64,000 bases of DNA from UMGS75 sp963648435 (lineage in GTDB: Bacteria > Bacillota_I > Bacilli_A > ML615J-28 > CAG-313): assembly GCA_963648435.1 (NCBI GenBank), contig CAVJDT010000002.1:21708-85707 (forward strand), given 5' to 3'. The position numbers were made by a program, and so were the translations under genes. The notes under the pieces are model-generated. The model made no database searches, had not been told where the DNA came from, and saw nothing but the letters and a program-made list of their open reading frames with translations. Below are positions 33,098-41,965 of the stretch, piece by piece (positions within the stretch are counted from its first letter, which is position 1; each line of letters begins with the position of its first letter).

Positions 33098-35350
33098 AAT
33101 AAGATCGTTTAAAACAAATAAATATTTACCGGTTGTATGTCCCCAAATTTCCTTATAAACCGCATTATTAATTGTTGGCCAATATGGTTCATCATCATAT
33201 CCTTTAGTTTCAATTCCAACCGGCAAAGCTCCTACTAATTGAGGTGAATAGGCCACATATAAAGGATGATAATTGTATCCTTCCCCATACATAGTTGATG
33301 ATGCAAAAGGATTTTTACCTAATATCCACTCTAATTGGTTAATCGCAATTTGTTGAAGTTCTTGATCATTCGTTATTTGTGAAACAAGCGTTACTGCTTT
33401 AGTTTTACTTAATAATGTGGCATGAAAACCTCGGCGCTGGATAGCAGCAGGAAAAATACGTAAATAAACATCATCATTTAGTTTAATTCCATGCTTTGCT
33501 TGCGTTTTTAAATTTTCTAAAGCTTCGGCTGTAGTTCCATATCCAGCCGGAACAGTGAAACGCTCCATATTAAATTTATTTAAATCATAAACGTGAGCAC
33601 ATAAAAGATTATATGGGGCAGTATAACTAATTGTCTTTTTTACATATTCTCCATAAAGTTCTAAACTATGATACCATTTTTTATAGTTTTCATGGTCTTT
33701 AAAAGTTTTACATAAATAATACAAACCTTGAACTGGCGTTTGTTCATGCCCACGATGTTCATACGTTAACATATACTTATGTTCTATATCTTCATAAAAG
33801 AAGCCGCGAAGTGGAATATCCCAATTTGGGTAGTCAAGTTGTTGGGTTTGCATAATAATATCTCCATAGTTTATAGCTATATCTTGATATTTAGAATCTT
33901 TAGTAATTTCAAATAGTAATGATGCACATTCAGCTCCTATTCCTGCTACCACCGCATCAATGTTACTACCCCATCTTTTGGTATAAACTTTCAACTTGTA
34001 ATCTTTGATGGCGGTTTCAAAATCTAATCGTGCTATTCTTAAACACCAATCTTGATAAATCTTATTATCATAATTTTGATAGGCTTTTAATAATGCTGCA
34101 CATGCTAAAAAGTTTTCAAATGGACCTTCTTCGCTAGCATTTTGAAATACACCTTGGTTAGTTGGTGAAAGAACATTTTTACGCCACATTTTATAGCCTA
34201 CAGCTAAGGCTCTTTGTCCATCCTCAAATGAAGTTTGAAGAAGCCAATCAATTCCTACTTTTCCTTCTTCTAATAAACGTTTATGCAAATCTTCATCCTT
34301 GGTGTTTTTAGCTAAATCAAGGATGGCTTCGGCCATTTCAGCCGTACAAATTTCAAATTGTGATAAGTCCCCCGCATCATGCCAACCCCTAAAATTAGGT
34401 ACACTTTTACCATTAGTATGAACACTGCGACAATTCAAGTGACATGCACTATGTACATTTTCAACATCTACTCCACATCTAAGGGTTCTTAAAAACTGCA
34501 TACTCTTCCAAATTGATAATTGATAGGGATTACTAGATATTTCAAAAAGATTAGTTTTTAGATTATTTACTTCTAAATAGTACCTTCCCTTAGTAGTTAC
34601 ATGACTAAAATCTAAAACTTGAAATTCACCTATATGGCTTTTACATGATTTAGTTTTATCTTGATATATGATATTATCATTTTCATCTTTTAAATAAAAT
34701 TCAAATTCTTTATTTCCACTAATTATAGCACTCTTAGTTGCATCAGTAAAATACCCAACATGAGAATAAGCAATACGGTCTTCTAAGTTCCATCCTTTAA
34801 TATAGTCTGCTTTAACTAATTGCATTTTAATATCTTTAATAAAAAAACTTACATTAGGCAAAGCCTCCGGTGGGGTTCCAAATAAAAAAGGTGTAATGTT
34901 TAATGTTTTGATATCATTTCTAGTAACATCTTCTACTTCAAACATAATTTCATTCCATTTATTAGGAATTACACTTGCGGTGTGAACTACACTACCAAAA
35001 GTATAATGAATATAAAAATTTACAAATCCTGTTGCTTTAATAAACATTTTTAAATAAACACGGTTATATTTGGTAAAATCATGTTTTTCAAAATTAACAA
35101 CGACACTACAGTTTGGTCTTTTCTCTAAATCTTCAACATCATCATTTTCATCAAGTCTTATTGAACCATCCTCAAAACTAAGGGTTCCCGCTCCATTTAA
35201 GGTGACATTATCAAGATTTAAACCATTCCATAATAACTCTTCTTTTTCAACTTTTTTATGATGATGGCGATATTCTGCTCCATCCTTAAGGTTTTCTTCA
35301 ACCATTTTATGGGCATAATCGCTTTTTTTAACCCAATTATTTACGTTCAT
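33077..35350 (-). CDS. intracellular GH9 glycoside hydrolase
   Basis: 757 residues. An N-terminal beta-sandwich-like domain (about 40-180) precedes a CelD_N-type Ig-like domain (about 185-272) and the GH9 (alpha/alpha)6 barrel (about 275-750). Catalytic bases D325 and D328 are in GWHDAGD; the acid is probably E734 in VYKEIWGH. The ILGKNPF motif near the C-terminus is present. There is no signal peptide or anchor, so it acts in the cytosol on imported oligosaccharides (cello- or amino-sugar), unlike secreted cellulases. GGAGG lies just before the ATG. It follows a phosphodiesterase gene by 8 bases. The exact sugar is not determined. Confidence 0.88.
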   Translation of the reverse strand: MNVNNWVKKSDYAHKMVEENLKDGAEYRHHHKKVEKEELLWNGLNLDNVTLNGAGTLSFEDGSIRLDENDDVEDLEKRPNCSVVVNFEKHDFTKYNRVYLKMFIKATGFVNFYIHYTFGSVVHTASVIPNKWNEIMFEVEDVTRNDIKTLNITPFLFGTPPEALPNVSFFIKDIKMQLVKADYIKGWNLEDRIAYSHVGYFTDATKSAIISGNKEFEFYLKDENDNIIYQDKTKSCKSHIGEFQVLDFSHVTTKGRYYLEVNNLKTNLFEISSNPYQLSIWKSMQFLRTLRCGVDVENVHSACHLNCRSVHTNGKSVPNFRGWHDAGDLSQFEICTAEMAEAILDLAKNTKDEDLHKRLLEEGKVGIDWLLQTSFEDGQRALAVGYKMWRKNVLSPTNQGVFQNASEEGPFENFLACAALLKAYQNYDNKIYQDWCLRIARLDFETAIKDYKLKVYTKRWGSNIDAVVAGIGAECASLLFEITKDSKYQDIAINYGDIIMQTQQLDYPNWDIPLRGFFYEDIEHKYMLTYEHRGHEQTPVQGLYYLCKTFKDHENYKKWYHSLELYGEYVKKTISYTAPYNLLCAHVYDLNKFNMERFTVPAGYGTTAEALENLKTQAKHGIKLNDDVYLRIFPAAIQRRGFHATLLSKTKAVTLVSQITNDQELQQIAINQLEWILGKNPFASSTMYGEGYNYHPLYVAYSPQLVGALPVGIETKGYDDEPYWPTINNAVYKEIWGHTTGKYLFVLNDLIKKKLEQ

Positions 35351-35358
35351 AAATCCTC

Positions 35359-36429
35359 CTATTTTGTTACAATTGAAAGAGGAACCATCATTTCATCAAC
35401 CGTATCACCAGCGTGATGAGCTTTCATGATAAATTCATCTTTCTCTAATGCAATATTATATTTGTCAATTGCAACCGCCACATAATCAAATAAAAACCTT
35501 GTAGCTTTAGTGTAATCATTACCCAAATATCCTTCTTTTAAAAATTCATTAGTTTCATATAATTTAAACCAATTTCCAAAATATTTCTTAAAAAGTTTTT
35601 TAAAAGTTTCATGGTCTTTCACTTTAAAAGCAACAGTTCTTGCTTCAATGGATGGTTTTCTAATTAAAGTATCATATAAATCAGGATAATCCGTTAAGAA
35701 TAAATCAGTTGTATCAACGACACCATGGTCCGCTATAATAATTATAGTAGTATCTTTACCTATATTTTTGAATGTTTTCGCAAGGGTTTTATCAAGTTTT
35801 CTAACAACCTTTTTTACTTTTGGGCTATTAGTTCCCAATTCATGCATTAAGTAATCAGGATTATCCCAATAACAATAAGTATAAGTTGGTTCATCTAATT
35901 TAGAAATATTAACCATTTCTTTTCCCATTGCTTTAAAGGTTCTAAATCCATTTTCCTTAAAACTTGGATATAATTCAAATGTCTTTACTTGCTTAAACTT
36001 AGCAATTATCGGAGTATAATGGATATAAGTATCAGCCACATTAATTGTTAACGGGGTATTGGTGTATGTTGTCACATTTTTAAATAATATGACATCTTGT
36101 CTTATTTCATCAAAGTATTGATGCCATCCTATCCATCCACTTTCCCCCGGACTCATTCCTGAACAAAGTGCTGATGTTGCGGCGACGGTCGTAGGGGGAT
36201 AAACACTTGTGATGTAATTTTTCATATTTGTTCTAATAAAACTATCTGGATTTAAATGTTTTTCAATAATATTTCGTCCTAATCCATCAAGCACTACCAA
36301 AAAAACATGTTTCGCATTTTTTATTTTTTCATCTACGATTTTATTAGTTACATAATTACTGCTAACTTCATATTTGTTCATAATCGATGATACTACATTT
36401 AAGATACAATTATTAAAATTAGGTTTCAT
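35359..36429 (-). CDS. alkaline-phosphatase-superfamily phosphodiesterase/nucleotide pyrophosphatase
   Basis: 356 residues. Metal and nucleophile motifs: VFLVVLDGLGRNIIEKHL (about 40-57), SVYPPTTVAATSALCSGMSP (nucleophile Thr), and IIADHGVVDTTDLF near 225-238, as in PF01663 type I phosphodiesterases. The substrate may be a phosphodiester or a phosphorylated headgroup. No signal peptide, so cytosolic. First or second gene of an operon with the GH9 enzyme; GGAGC precedes the ATG. Confidence 0.82.
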   Translation of the reverse strand: MKPNFNNCILNVVSSIMNKYEVSSNYVTNKIVDEKIKNAKHVFLVVLDGLGRNIIEKHLNPDSFIRTNMKNYITSVYPPTTVAATSALCSGMSPGESGWIGWHQYFDEIRQDVILFKNVTTYTNTPLTINVADTYIHYTPIIAKFKQVKTFELYPSFKENGFRTFKAMGKEMVNISKLDEPTYTYCYWDNPDYLMHELGTNSPKVKKVVRKLDKTLAKTFKNIGKDTTIIIIADHGVVDTTDLFLTDYPDLYDTLIRKPSIEARTVAFKVKDHETFKKLFKKYFGNWFKLYETNEFLKEGYLGNDYTKATRFLFDYVAVAIDKYNIALEKDEFIMKAHHAGDTVDEMMVPLSIVTK

Positions 36430-36445
36430 TTCAAGGCTCCTTTAT

Positions 36446-36481
36446 AAGAAAAAGATATTTAATTTTTAAATTAAACATCTT
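36446..36481 (-). terminator. terminator after the small InlB-like membrane protein gene
   Basis: 11-bp stem AAGATGTTTAA/TTAAATATCTT (one wobble) followed by a T-rich tail on the minus strand. Adjoins the stop codon. Confidence 0.75.
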
Positions 36482-36823
36482 CTACTTAGTTTCTATCCAT
36501 TTAATATAAAGTTTTAGATTTTTATCAGGCATTTTGTCAAATTCAAGTGGTAACATGAATTCTTCATCACGATATAATCCCTCAATGGTATATCCCTTAC
36601 GTTCTGGTAGTTTAATTTCACTTAGTGGTGTATTCTTTTTAAACTTATATGTACTAATTAAATTTCCTTCACTATATAGTCTTATACGATATTTTACCGT
36701 TACCGCGTAAATTAGTAAAACTACCCATGGTATAAATAATACCACAATTAAGGCAATAATACAGGGCCACCACCATGTTGGGGGGGTAGGACTTGCCTCT
36801 AATAGATTAAAAATAATCCTCAT
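36482..36823 (-). CDS. small membrane protein with one InlB-type repeat
   Basis: 113 residues: a short Pro/Trp-rich N-terminus (ASPTPPTWWWPC), one long membrane helix (about 20-43), a basic flank (VKYRIRLYSEG) and a C-terminal InlB/Flg_new-type unit (about 50-113). The unit carries the usual elements: TYKFKKNTPLSEIKLPERKG, then YTIEGLYRDEEFMLP, and the closing NLKLYIKW. The basic flank after the helix predicts the repeat on the cytoplasmic side, unlike the usual surface location. GGAGGATAAGAT before the ATG. Function unknown. Confidence 0.65.
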   Translation of the reverse strand: MRIIFNLLEASPTPPTWWWPCIIALIVVLFIPWVVLLIYAVTVKYRIRLYSEGNLISTYKFKKNTPLSEIKLPERKGYTIEGLYRDEEFMLPLEFDKMPDKNLKLYIKWIETK

Positions 36824-36880
36824 ATCTTATCCTCCATTAATCTAATTCGTCATTTAATTGTATTTTGGATAAATTAATAT

Positions 36881-37170
36881 TCAAGCATTGGCTAATTTCA
36901 ATTTATCTTGATAACAATTGATTAACATTTCTTTTGTAATTTCCAATTTTTTTACAACTTTTACATATTTTAAATAAACTTTAAGAGCTTTCTTTTGTTA
37001 ATTTTTTAGAATATTTAAATAATGTATTAAATTTTCAACATTTTAGTCTTTTGATAGAACTGTCTGGTTATACTTGTTTCAATATTATTTACCAAACCAC
37101 AACTATTAACTAATCTATTTACTTCTTTTCGTTTAGCATCAATTAAGGTTCTACGTTTATTCCTAGAATC
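36881..37170 (-). pseudogene. possible decayed coding remnants downstream of the AdoMet decarboxylase
   Basis: The speD reading frame is open for 47 more codons after its TAA (37170 to 37030), with a Lys/Arg-rich helical product (LIDAKRKEVNRLVNSCGL). A second fragment in another frame (36881-36997) ends KEMLINCYQDKLKLANA. No start with a ribosome site is seen. This may be one gene broken by a stop and a frameshift, or chance. Family not recognised; the rest of this 347-base gap shows nothing else. Confidence 0.3.
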
Positions 37171-37974
37171 TTATTTGATGACTACTTTTTGCCATTTAGT
37201 TGAAGCAAGAATTCTTTCATTAATAGTATTTGTTTTTATTTTATAAATATGCTTACTACCTCTTGGAATAAGTTCATTAGAAACTATCTTACCAAGCCTT
37301 GATAGTACTGCTTCAATTTGCGTATAGTCAAAGGCCATACAAGAAAATATGTCCGCAAGAATTCTGTTATTTTCATAATCATAATGTAAAGCAATATGAC
37401 TTTGGGCAATAACAATTATACCTGATAAATATTTAGGATTATTCAAGGTACTTTTAACTACATATGGTCTTGTAATGGGATCCATATTGATATCATAAAC
37501 TGTCTTTTCAAGGAAATCAAACATTTCTTCCATTTTAATTTGATGGTCAACTTCAATTTCAGCCATTAAGTGTGGACCAAAATCCGCAACCGGATCATAT
37601 GGTTTTACATTAAATGTTCCCTTAGTTCTTGTTACTGTATTAATGATTGAATTCTTTTCATCAAAAGGAAGACGACGCATTAAAAATTCAGTTAGTTTGT
37701 TTTCATCAAAATCTTTAGTGGTAAAGCAATCAATGAAATAACATTCACGAAGAGGGAACGTATGGATTGTTATATGTCCACCTTCTAATAATACATAAGC
37801 ACTAATTCCAATATCTTCAGCTACTCTACCATAATAATAAGGGACAATAGTTGGGGGACAAATAGGGTCTAAATCTAAAATGTAACTTGCATCAGTTAAA
37901 AGTTGGTTAACAACCTTCATATCATTTAATTGGTGTTCATTCGCACCATAACAGTCAAGAGTTGTATGTTTCAT
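37171..37974 (-). CDS. speD: tandem-domain S-adenosylmethionine decarboxylase
   Basis: 267 residues made of two SpeH-like halves. The N-terminal half (1-125) has EGGHITIHTFP and CYFIDCFTT: Gly66 replaces the pyruvoyl-forming Ser and Thr86 the catalytic Cys, while His71 is kept. The C-terminal half (135-250) has QSHIALHY and ILADIFSC: Ser192, His197 (+5) and Cys212 (+20) keep the spacing of the Ser63/His68/Cys83 set of the T. maritima enzyme. So self-cleavage and pyruvoyl formation are expected at Ser192 only. Predicted to make decarboxylated AdoMet for spermidine synthesis, or, as with some neofunctionalised homologues, to decarboxylate ornithine or arginine. Overlaps speB (TAATG). No speE here. 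Confidence 0.82.
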   Translation of the reverse strand: MKHTTLDCYGANEHQLNDMKVVNQLLTDASYILDLDPICPPTIVPYYYGRVAEDIGISAYVLLEGGHITIHTFPLRECYFIDCFTTKDFDENKLTEFLMRRLPFDEKNSIINTVTRTKGTFNVKPYDPVADFGPHLMAEIEVDHQIKMEEMFDFLEKTVYDINMDPITRPYVVKSTLNNPKYLSGIIVIAQSHIALHYDYENNRILADIFSCMAFDYTQIEAVLSRLGKIVSNELIPRGSKHIYKIKTNTINERILASTKWQKVVIK

Positions 37975-38864
37975 TATTTTACTTCCTTCTTTTTTAATAT
38001 TTCAAATATTTCATATAAAGTTTTTAAAGCAAGCCATGAAGTAATATCATTACAGTCTAATGGTGGGGATACTTCAACAATATCCATTGCCTCAATTGGT
38101 AAGACTTTAAACATTTCTTTAATTAATAACATTAATTGGTTACTATTTAATCCAAAAGCTTCAGGGGTACCAGTTCCTGGGGCAAAACTTGGGTCATTAG
38201 CATCGATATCATATGATAAGTAAATACTATAATCATTTGATGCAAAGCGGTTTTTTAAATCTTTTATTACTTCATCATAACCTTCTTTATTTAAATAACT
38301 TGCCCGGTAAACCTTTAATTCAGGATGAGCACTAAGATAGGTAGTTTCATATGCTTCATATCCTCTAATACCAATCATTGTAATATTATTTGTTTCATAA
38401 CCATGATCAATGGCTCTACGATTGGTACAAGCATGTGAGTAATTACTGCCATCATAGAAATCACAAATATCAGGATGAGCATCAATATGAATAATTACTG
38501 GTATTTTATTTTCTCTTTTTGCTTTTTCTAAAAAGCTTTGTTCAAGAGGAATGGTAACAGAATGGTCACCACCTAAAAACAAATTAAATTTATTATACTT
38601 AAAAACTTCATCAGCTTTTGCTTTGACCCTTTTATAGAAGTCTTTGCCATTTTCAACATCACCACAATCAAAAATCTTAGTTTTGTGGATATCTTCACCA
38701 TCCATTGTGAAGGCTGGTAAATAATAAGATAATTCACGCATTACTTTTGGTGCGTCTTTTGAGCCTTTACCACATGAACATCCATCATCATATGGTAAGC
38801 CAAGTAAAATTACATTTGCTTCTTCAATGTTTGATACGCATAAATCTCTAAATTCTTTTTTCAT
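37974..38864 (-). CDS. speB: agmatinase / ureohydrolase
   Basis: 296 residues. Mn-binding ureohydrolase motifs LFLGGDHSVTIP (about 95-106), HIDAHPDICDFYDGSNYSHA (about 126-145) and SYDIDANDPSFAPGTGTPE (about 214-232) are intact. Agmatinase (agmatine to putrescine and urea) is favoured over arginase because of the SpeD-like partner gene that begins in its stop codon; arginase-like or guanidino-acid specificities cannot be excluded. Good promoter 25 bases upstream. Confidence 0.88.
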   Translation of the reverse strand: MKKEFRDLCVSNIEEANVILLGLPYDDGCSCGKGSKDAPKVMRELSYYLPAFTMDGEDIHKTKIFDCGDVENGKDFYKRVKAKADEVFKYNKFNLFLGGDHSVTIPLEQSFLEKAKRENKIPVIIHIDAHPDICDFYDGSNYSHACTNRRAIDHGYETNNITMIGIRGYEAYETTYLSAHPELKVYRASYLNKEGYDEVIKDLKNRFASNDYSIYLSYDIDANDPSFAPGTGTPEAFGLNSNQLMLLIKEMFKVLPIEAMDIVEVSPPLDCNDITSWLALKTLYEIFEILKKKEVK

Positions 38865-38886
38865 AATTACCTCATTTTACCTTGAT

Positions 38887-38915
38887 ATAATACCATTTTT
38901 TAAGACAAATAGCAA
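38887..38915 (-). promoter_or_regulatory. promoter of the speB-speD operon
   Basis: Minus strand: -35 TTGCTA (38910-38915), 17-base spacer, extended -10 TGG-TATTAT (38887-38892). The start of speB is at 38864 with GAGGTAATT before it. Confidence 0.7.
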
Positions 38916-38930
38916 GAATTTGGTTTTATT

Positions 38931-40082
38931 TTATTCATTTTTAACTATTTTTTGACAAGTAAAGTATCTAATTATTGTTAAGACCATTGTTATTAAACTA
39001 AATAATCCCATTAAAAGATAATAATAACGATAAGTTTTAGTTATTTCAATTAAATTTCCATCAATATTATTAAATATAAAAACAAAGATAGCTTGACCAA
39101 GTGTTATAAGCATAATTCCAGTGGTTGCTTTTTCTTTTCCTACAATTTTTAAAACAGTTTGATATGATACGTGCAGTATCACCGCGAAAGCTACCCCCCT
39201 AAGTCCCGCCAAAATTATGACAATCCAAAGTGGTGCGTAAAGTCCATTTGTTAAAAAGCGAATACAAAGGCATGTAGATGCAATAACTAATAATAAGTTA
39301 TTATTAATTTTATTAGATGTCTTACTAAATATAACAAGTAAAATAACTTCAATAATAACATAATATGAATAAACCAGTCCATAGGTGCTAGAAGTAAGAC
39401 CCCTTTCTAAAAGATATATGGAAAAAAAGTGATCTCCTGCATTTATTGAACCCATTAATAAAGTATATAAAATTAAAAAATAAACAAATCCTTTCACTTT
39501 AAATAAACTACTAAGTTTTACCTTAGGTTTATTTTCACTTTCTTCTTGAAGCGGTTTTAACAAAAAATATAAAAAACTAGACAAAATAAAAAGAATGCAT
39601 GAAACTAAAAAGCAAATTTTAAAATTCGTTAAATTAATCAAAAAGCCACCTACAGTTGTACCAATAATATAAGCTATAGAGCCATATAAACGAATACTAG
39701 AATAATTAATTGTTTTTTCATTACTAAATAAAGTTAATAATGAATCCATTAAGCCATAATGACATGAACCAAATATCGCTAGTAATAAGGTTAAAGCACT
39801 GATTACATAAAAACTAGAACTACATGCTATCATAATAATCATTATAGCTTCTATTCCCGAAATAATACTTAAAATGTTTTTGGTAATTTTGGGATTTTTA
39901 CATATTTTAGTGTATATAGGATTGGTAATAATTCCAACTAAGGGACTAATTGACAAGATAAAGCCAATTTTTCCTTCCACTAATCCTTGATTTTTCAAAA
40001 ACATTGAAAAGAAAGGATAAAAAAAGGAATCACCTAAATATCTTGTAAATGTTAATACTCTATATTTTGTTACTTCTTTCAT
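38931..40082 (-). CDS. MFS transporter (LacY/MFS_1-like)
   Basis: 383 residues with about 12 helices; features include RYLGDSFFYPFFSMFLKNQG at the N-terminus, SSIRLYGSIAYIIGTTVGGF (typical of the MFS_1-like/nucleoside-H+ symporter group) and FSIYLLERGLTSSTYGLVYS after the central loop. No substrate can be named. GAGGA lies eight bases before the ATG at 40082; the frame continues to 40112 without better signals. It follows the polyamine operon on the same strand, but with its own gap of 66 bases. Confidence 0.78.
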   Translation of the reverse strand: MKEVTKYRVLTFTRYLGDSFFYPFFSMFLKNQGLVEGKIGFILSISPLVGIITNPIYTKICKNPKITKNILSIISGIEAIMIIMIACSSSFYVISALTLLLAIFGSCHYGLMDSLLTLFSNEKTINYSSIRLYGSIAYIIGTTVGGFLINLTNFKICFLVSCILFILSSFLYFLLKPLQEESENKPKVKLSSLFKVKGFVYFLILYTLLMGSINAGDHFFSIYLLERGLTSSTYGLVYSYYVIIEVILLVIFSKTSNKINNNLLLVIASTCLCIRFLTNGLYAPLWIVIILAGLRGVAFAVILHVSYQTVLKIVGKEKATTGIMLITLGQAIFVFIFNNIDGNLIEITKTYRYYYLLMGLFSLITMVLTIIRYFTCQKIVKNE

Positions 40083-40151
40083 ATTATTTTTCCTCATAAT
40101 ATGATAGCACAAATCAAAAAAATAAATTTAATAAATACTCATAAATATTAG

Positions 40152-40179
40152 AAAAAACACGCATATTTTGTGCGTGTTT
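40152..40179 (-). terminator. terminator of the MarR-ABC exporter operon
   Basis: Perfect 9-bp stem AAACACGCA/TGCGTGTTT with a 7-base loop and a following T run on the minus strand. Overlaps the stop of the downstream ABC gene. Confidence 0.85.
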
Positions 40180-41965
40180 AATCAAATTGTGAATTATATA
40201 AATCATAGTAAAAACCTTTTTTAAGTAAAAGTTCTTGATGAGTACCTTTTTCAATAATATTTCCATTATTAACTACTAAAATTAAATCAGCATTTTGAAC
40301 AGTTGATAACCGGTGAGCAATAATAAAACAAGTTTTCCCCTTCATCAAAGCATCCATAGCTTCTTGAATTTTTATTTCCGTTCTTGTATCAACATTTGAA
40401 GTTGCCTCATCTAATATTAACATATTAGCATTTAGTAACATTGCTCTTGCAATGGTTAAAAGTTGTTTTTCACCTTTAGAAATGTTAATACCATCTTCAG
40501 TAATAATGGTATCATAACCATTTGGCAAACTTTCAATAAAGTTATTGATATGTGCTGCTGTTGCGACTTTCTTTACTTGATCTAAAGTAACGTTATCCAT
40601 TCCATATGCAATATTATCATATACACTACCTTCAAAAAGCCAAGTATCTTGAAGAACCATCGCATATGATGACCTTACACATTTACGCATTATTTGATAA
40701 ATGGAATTATTATCAAGGGTAATATCGCCTTTTGATACATCATAAAATCGCATTAATAGATTGACAATTGTAGTTTTACCAGCTCCAGTTGGACCCACAA
40801 TCGCAATTTTTTTACCAGCTACTGCCTCAAATGATAAATTTTTAATAATTACTTGATTTTCAAGATAACCAAACTGAACATTTTTAAATTTTACATTACC
40901 TTCTACTTTATCAAGCATTAATGCATTTTCGGCATCTTCTTTTTCTTTATCTTGGTCGATTAAATCAAATACCCTTTCTGCCGCCGCAAGAGCACTTTGA
41001 ATATCAACAAAAATGTTTGCGACTTCATTAATTGGACCTGAAAATTTACGAGAATAAAGGACAAATGAGGAAATTTTCCTTAAACCAATTTTGGAAAAAA
41101 TGTAAAGAATTGAACCAAAAACACAAATTAATGAAAGGGATAAATTATTAACAAAGTTTACACCTGGCCCCGTTATACTACCATAATATTCAGCTTTATA
41201 TGCCGCAGTAACTGCTTCTTCATTTTCTTTATTAAACCCTTCAATAATGTTATTCTCAACCCCATAAGCTTTAATGGTTTTACTACCACTAATCATTTCT
41301 TCGACATAACCATTTAAAGTACCTAAACTAACTGAACGTTTTTTGAATAATTTATGAGTTTTTCTAAGCATAAAACGCGTGAAGAAAAGAGATATTGGAA
41401 TAGTTACCCCCATTATTAAAGTAAGAAGGGGCGAAATAACTATCATCATAATTAAGGAACCAACAACAGTTATTGTGGCGGTACAAATATGGACTATATC
41501 ACTTGATAATGATGTATTAACCGTATCAATATCATAGGACATTCTGCTGATAATATCACCTGATAAGTTGTGATCAAAATAAGCAACTGGTAACATCATT
41601 AAGCTATCAAAACAGTCCTTTCTAAGTTTATAGACTATTTTCTTACTTATTTTAACCATTAAAAAAGTTAAAATAAAATTAAGAATTGTTGATGCTAAAT
41701 AAAATATAATCATTAAACCAGCATATAGATATACCTTATCAAACTCTACTTTATGGGCTCCTGGTTCTATTGCTTCAATGGCATATCCTGATAGTAATGG
41801 TCCAACTAGAGAAAAAAGATTAGAAATAATAGTAAGTAAAATCGCAAAAATAAACCAACCTTTAAATTCACTAATATAACTACCTAAACGTTTTAAAGTT
41901 TTCTTTTTGTTTTTAGGCTTGTTAAAAGTTCTCGTTGATACTTTTGACCCACGCATATTATTCAC
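40178..41965 (-). CDS. heterodimeric ABC exporter subunit (canonical Walker B, degenerate signature)
   Basis: 595 residues: six-helix exporter domain (about 30-320) then ATPase. Walker A GPTGAGKTT, D-loop SNVD, Walker B MLILDEATS, H-switch IIAHRLST are intact, but the signature is ISKGEKQL instead of LSGGQ. With the partner it forms an asymmetric exporter in the style of BmrCD or TM287/288: this subunit brings the good Walker B and H-switch to the catalytic site and the degenerate signature to the other site. The start is GTG at 41965, 7 bases after GGAGGT. It overlaps the partner gene by 8 bases. Likely exports drugs, lipids or peptides. Confidence 0.88.
   Translation of the reverse strand: MNNMRGSKVSTRTFNKPKNKKKTLKRLGSYISEFKGWFIFAILLTIISNLFSLVGPLLSGYAIEAIEPGAHKVEFDKVYLYAGLMIIFYLASTILNFILTFLMVKISKKIVYKLRKDCFDSLMMLPVAYFDHNLSGDIISRMSYDIDTVNTSLSSDIVHICTATITVVGSLIMMIVISPLLTLIMGVTIPISLFFTRFMLRKTHKLFKKRSVSLGTLNGYVEEMISGSKTIKAYGVENNIIEGFNKENEEAVTAAYKAEYYGSITGPGVNFVNNLSLSLICVFGSILYIFSKIGLRKISSFVLYSRKFSGPINEVANIFVDIQSALAAAERVFDLIDQDKEKEDAENALMLDKVEGNVKFKNVQFGYLENQVIIKNLSFEAVAGKKIAIVGPTGAGKTTIVNLLMRFYDVSKGDITLDNNSIYQIMRKCVRSSYAMVLQDTWLFEGSVYDNIAYGMDNVTLDQVKKVATAAHINNFIESLPNGYDTIITEDGINISKGEKQLLTIARAMLLNANMLILDEATSNVDTRTEIKIQEAMDALMKGKTCFIIAHRLSTVQNADLILVVNNGNIIEKGTHQELLLKKGFYYDLYNSQFD

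Noticed and set aside
37030..37170. Spo0E-like phosphatase fragment after speD
   Set aside because: Only a vague helical resemblance; the family motif (SQxLD) is not present.
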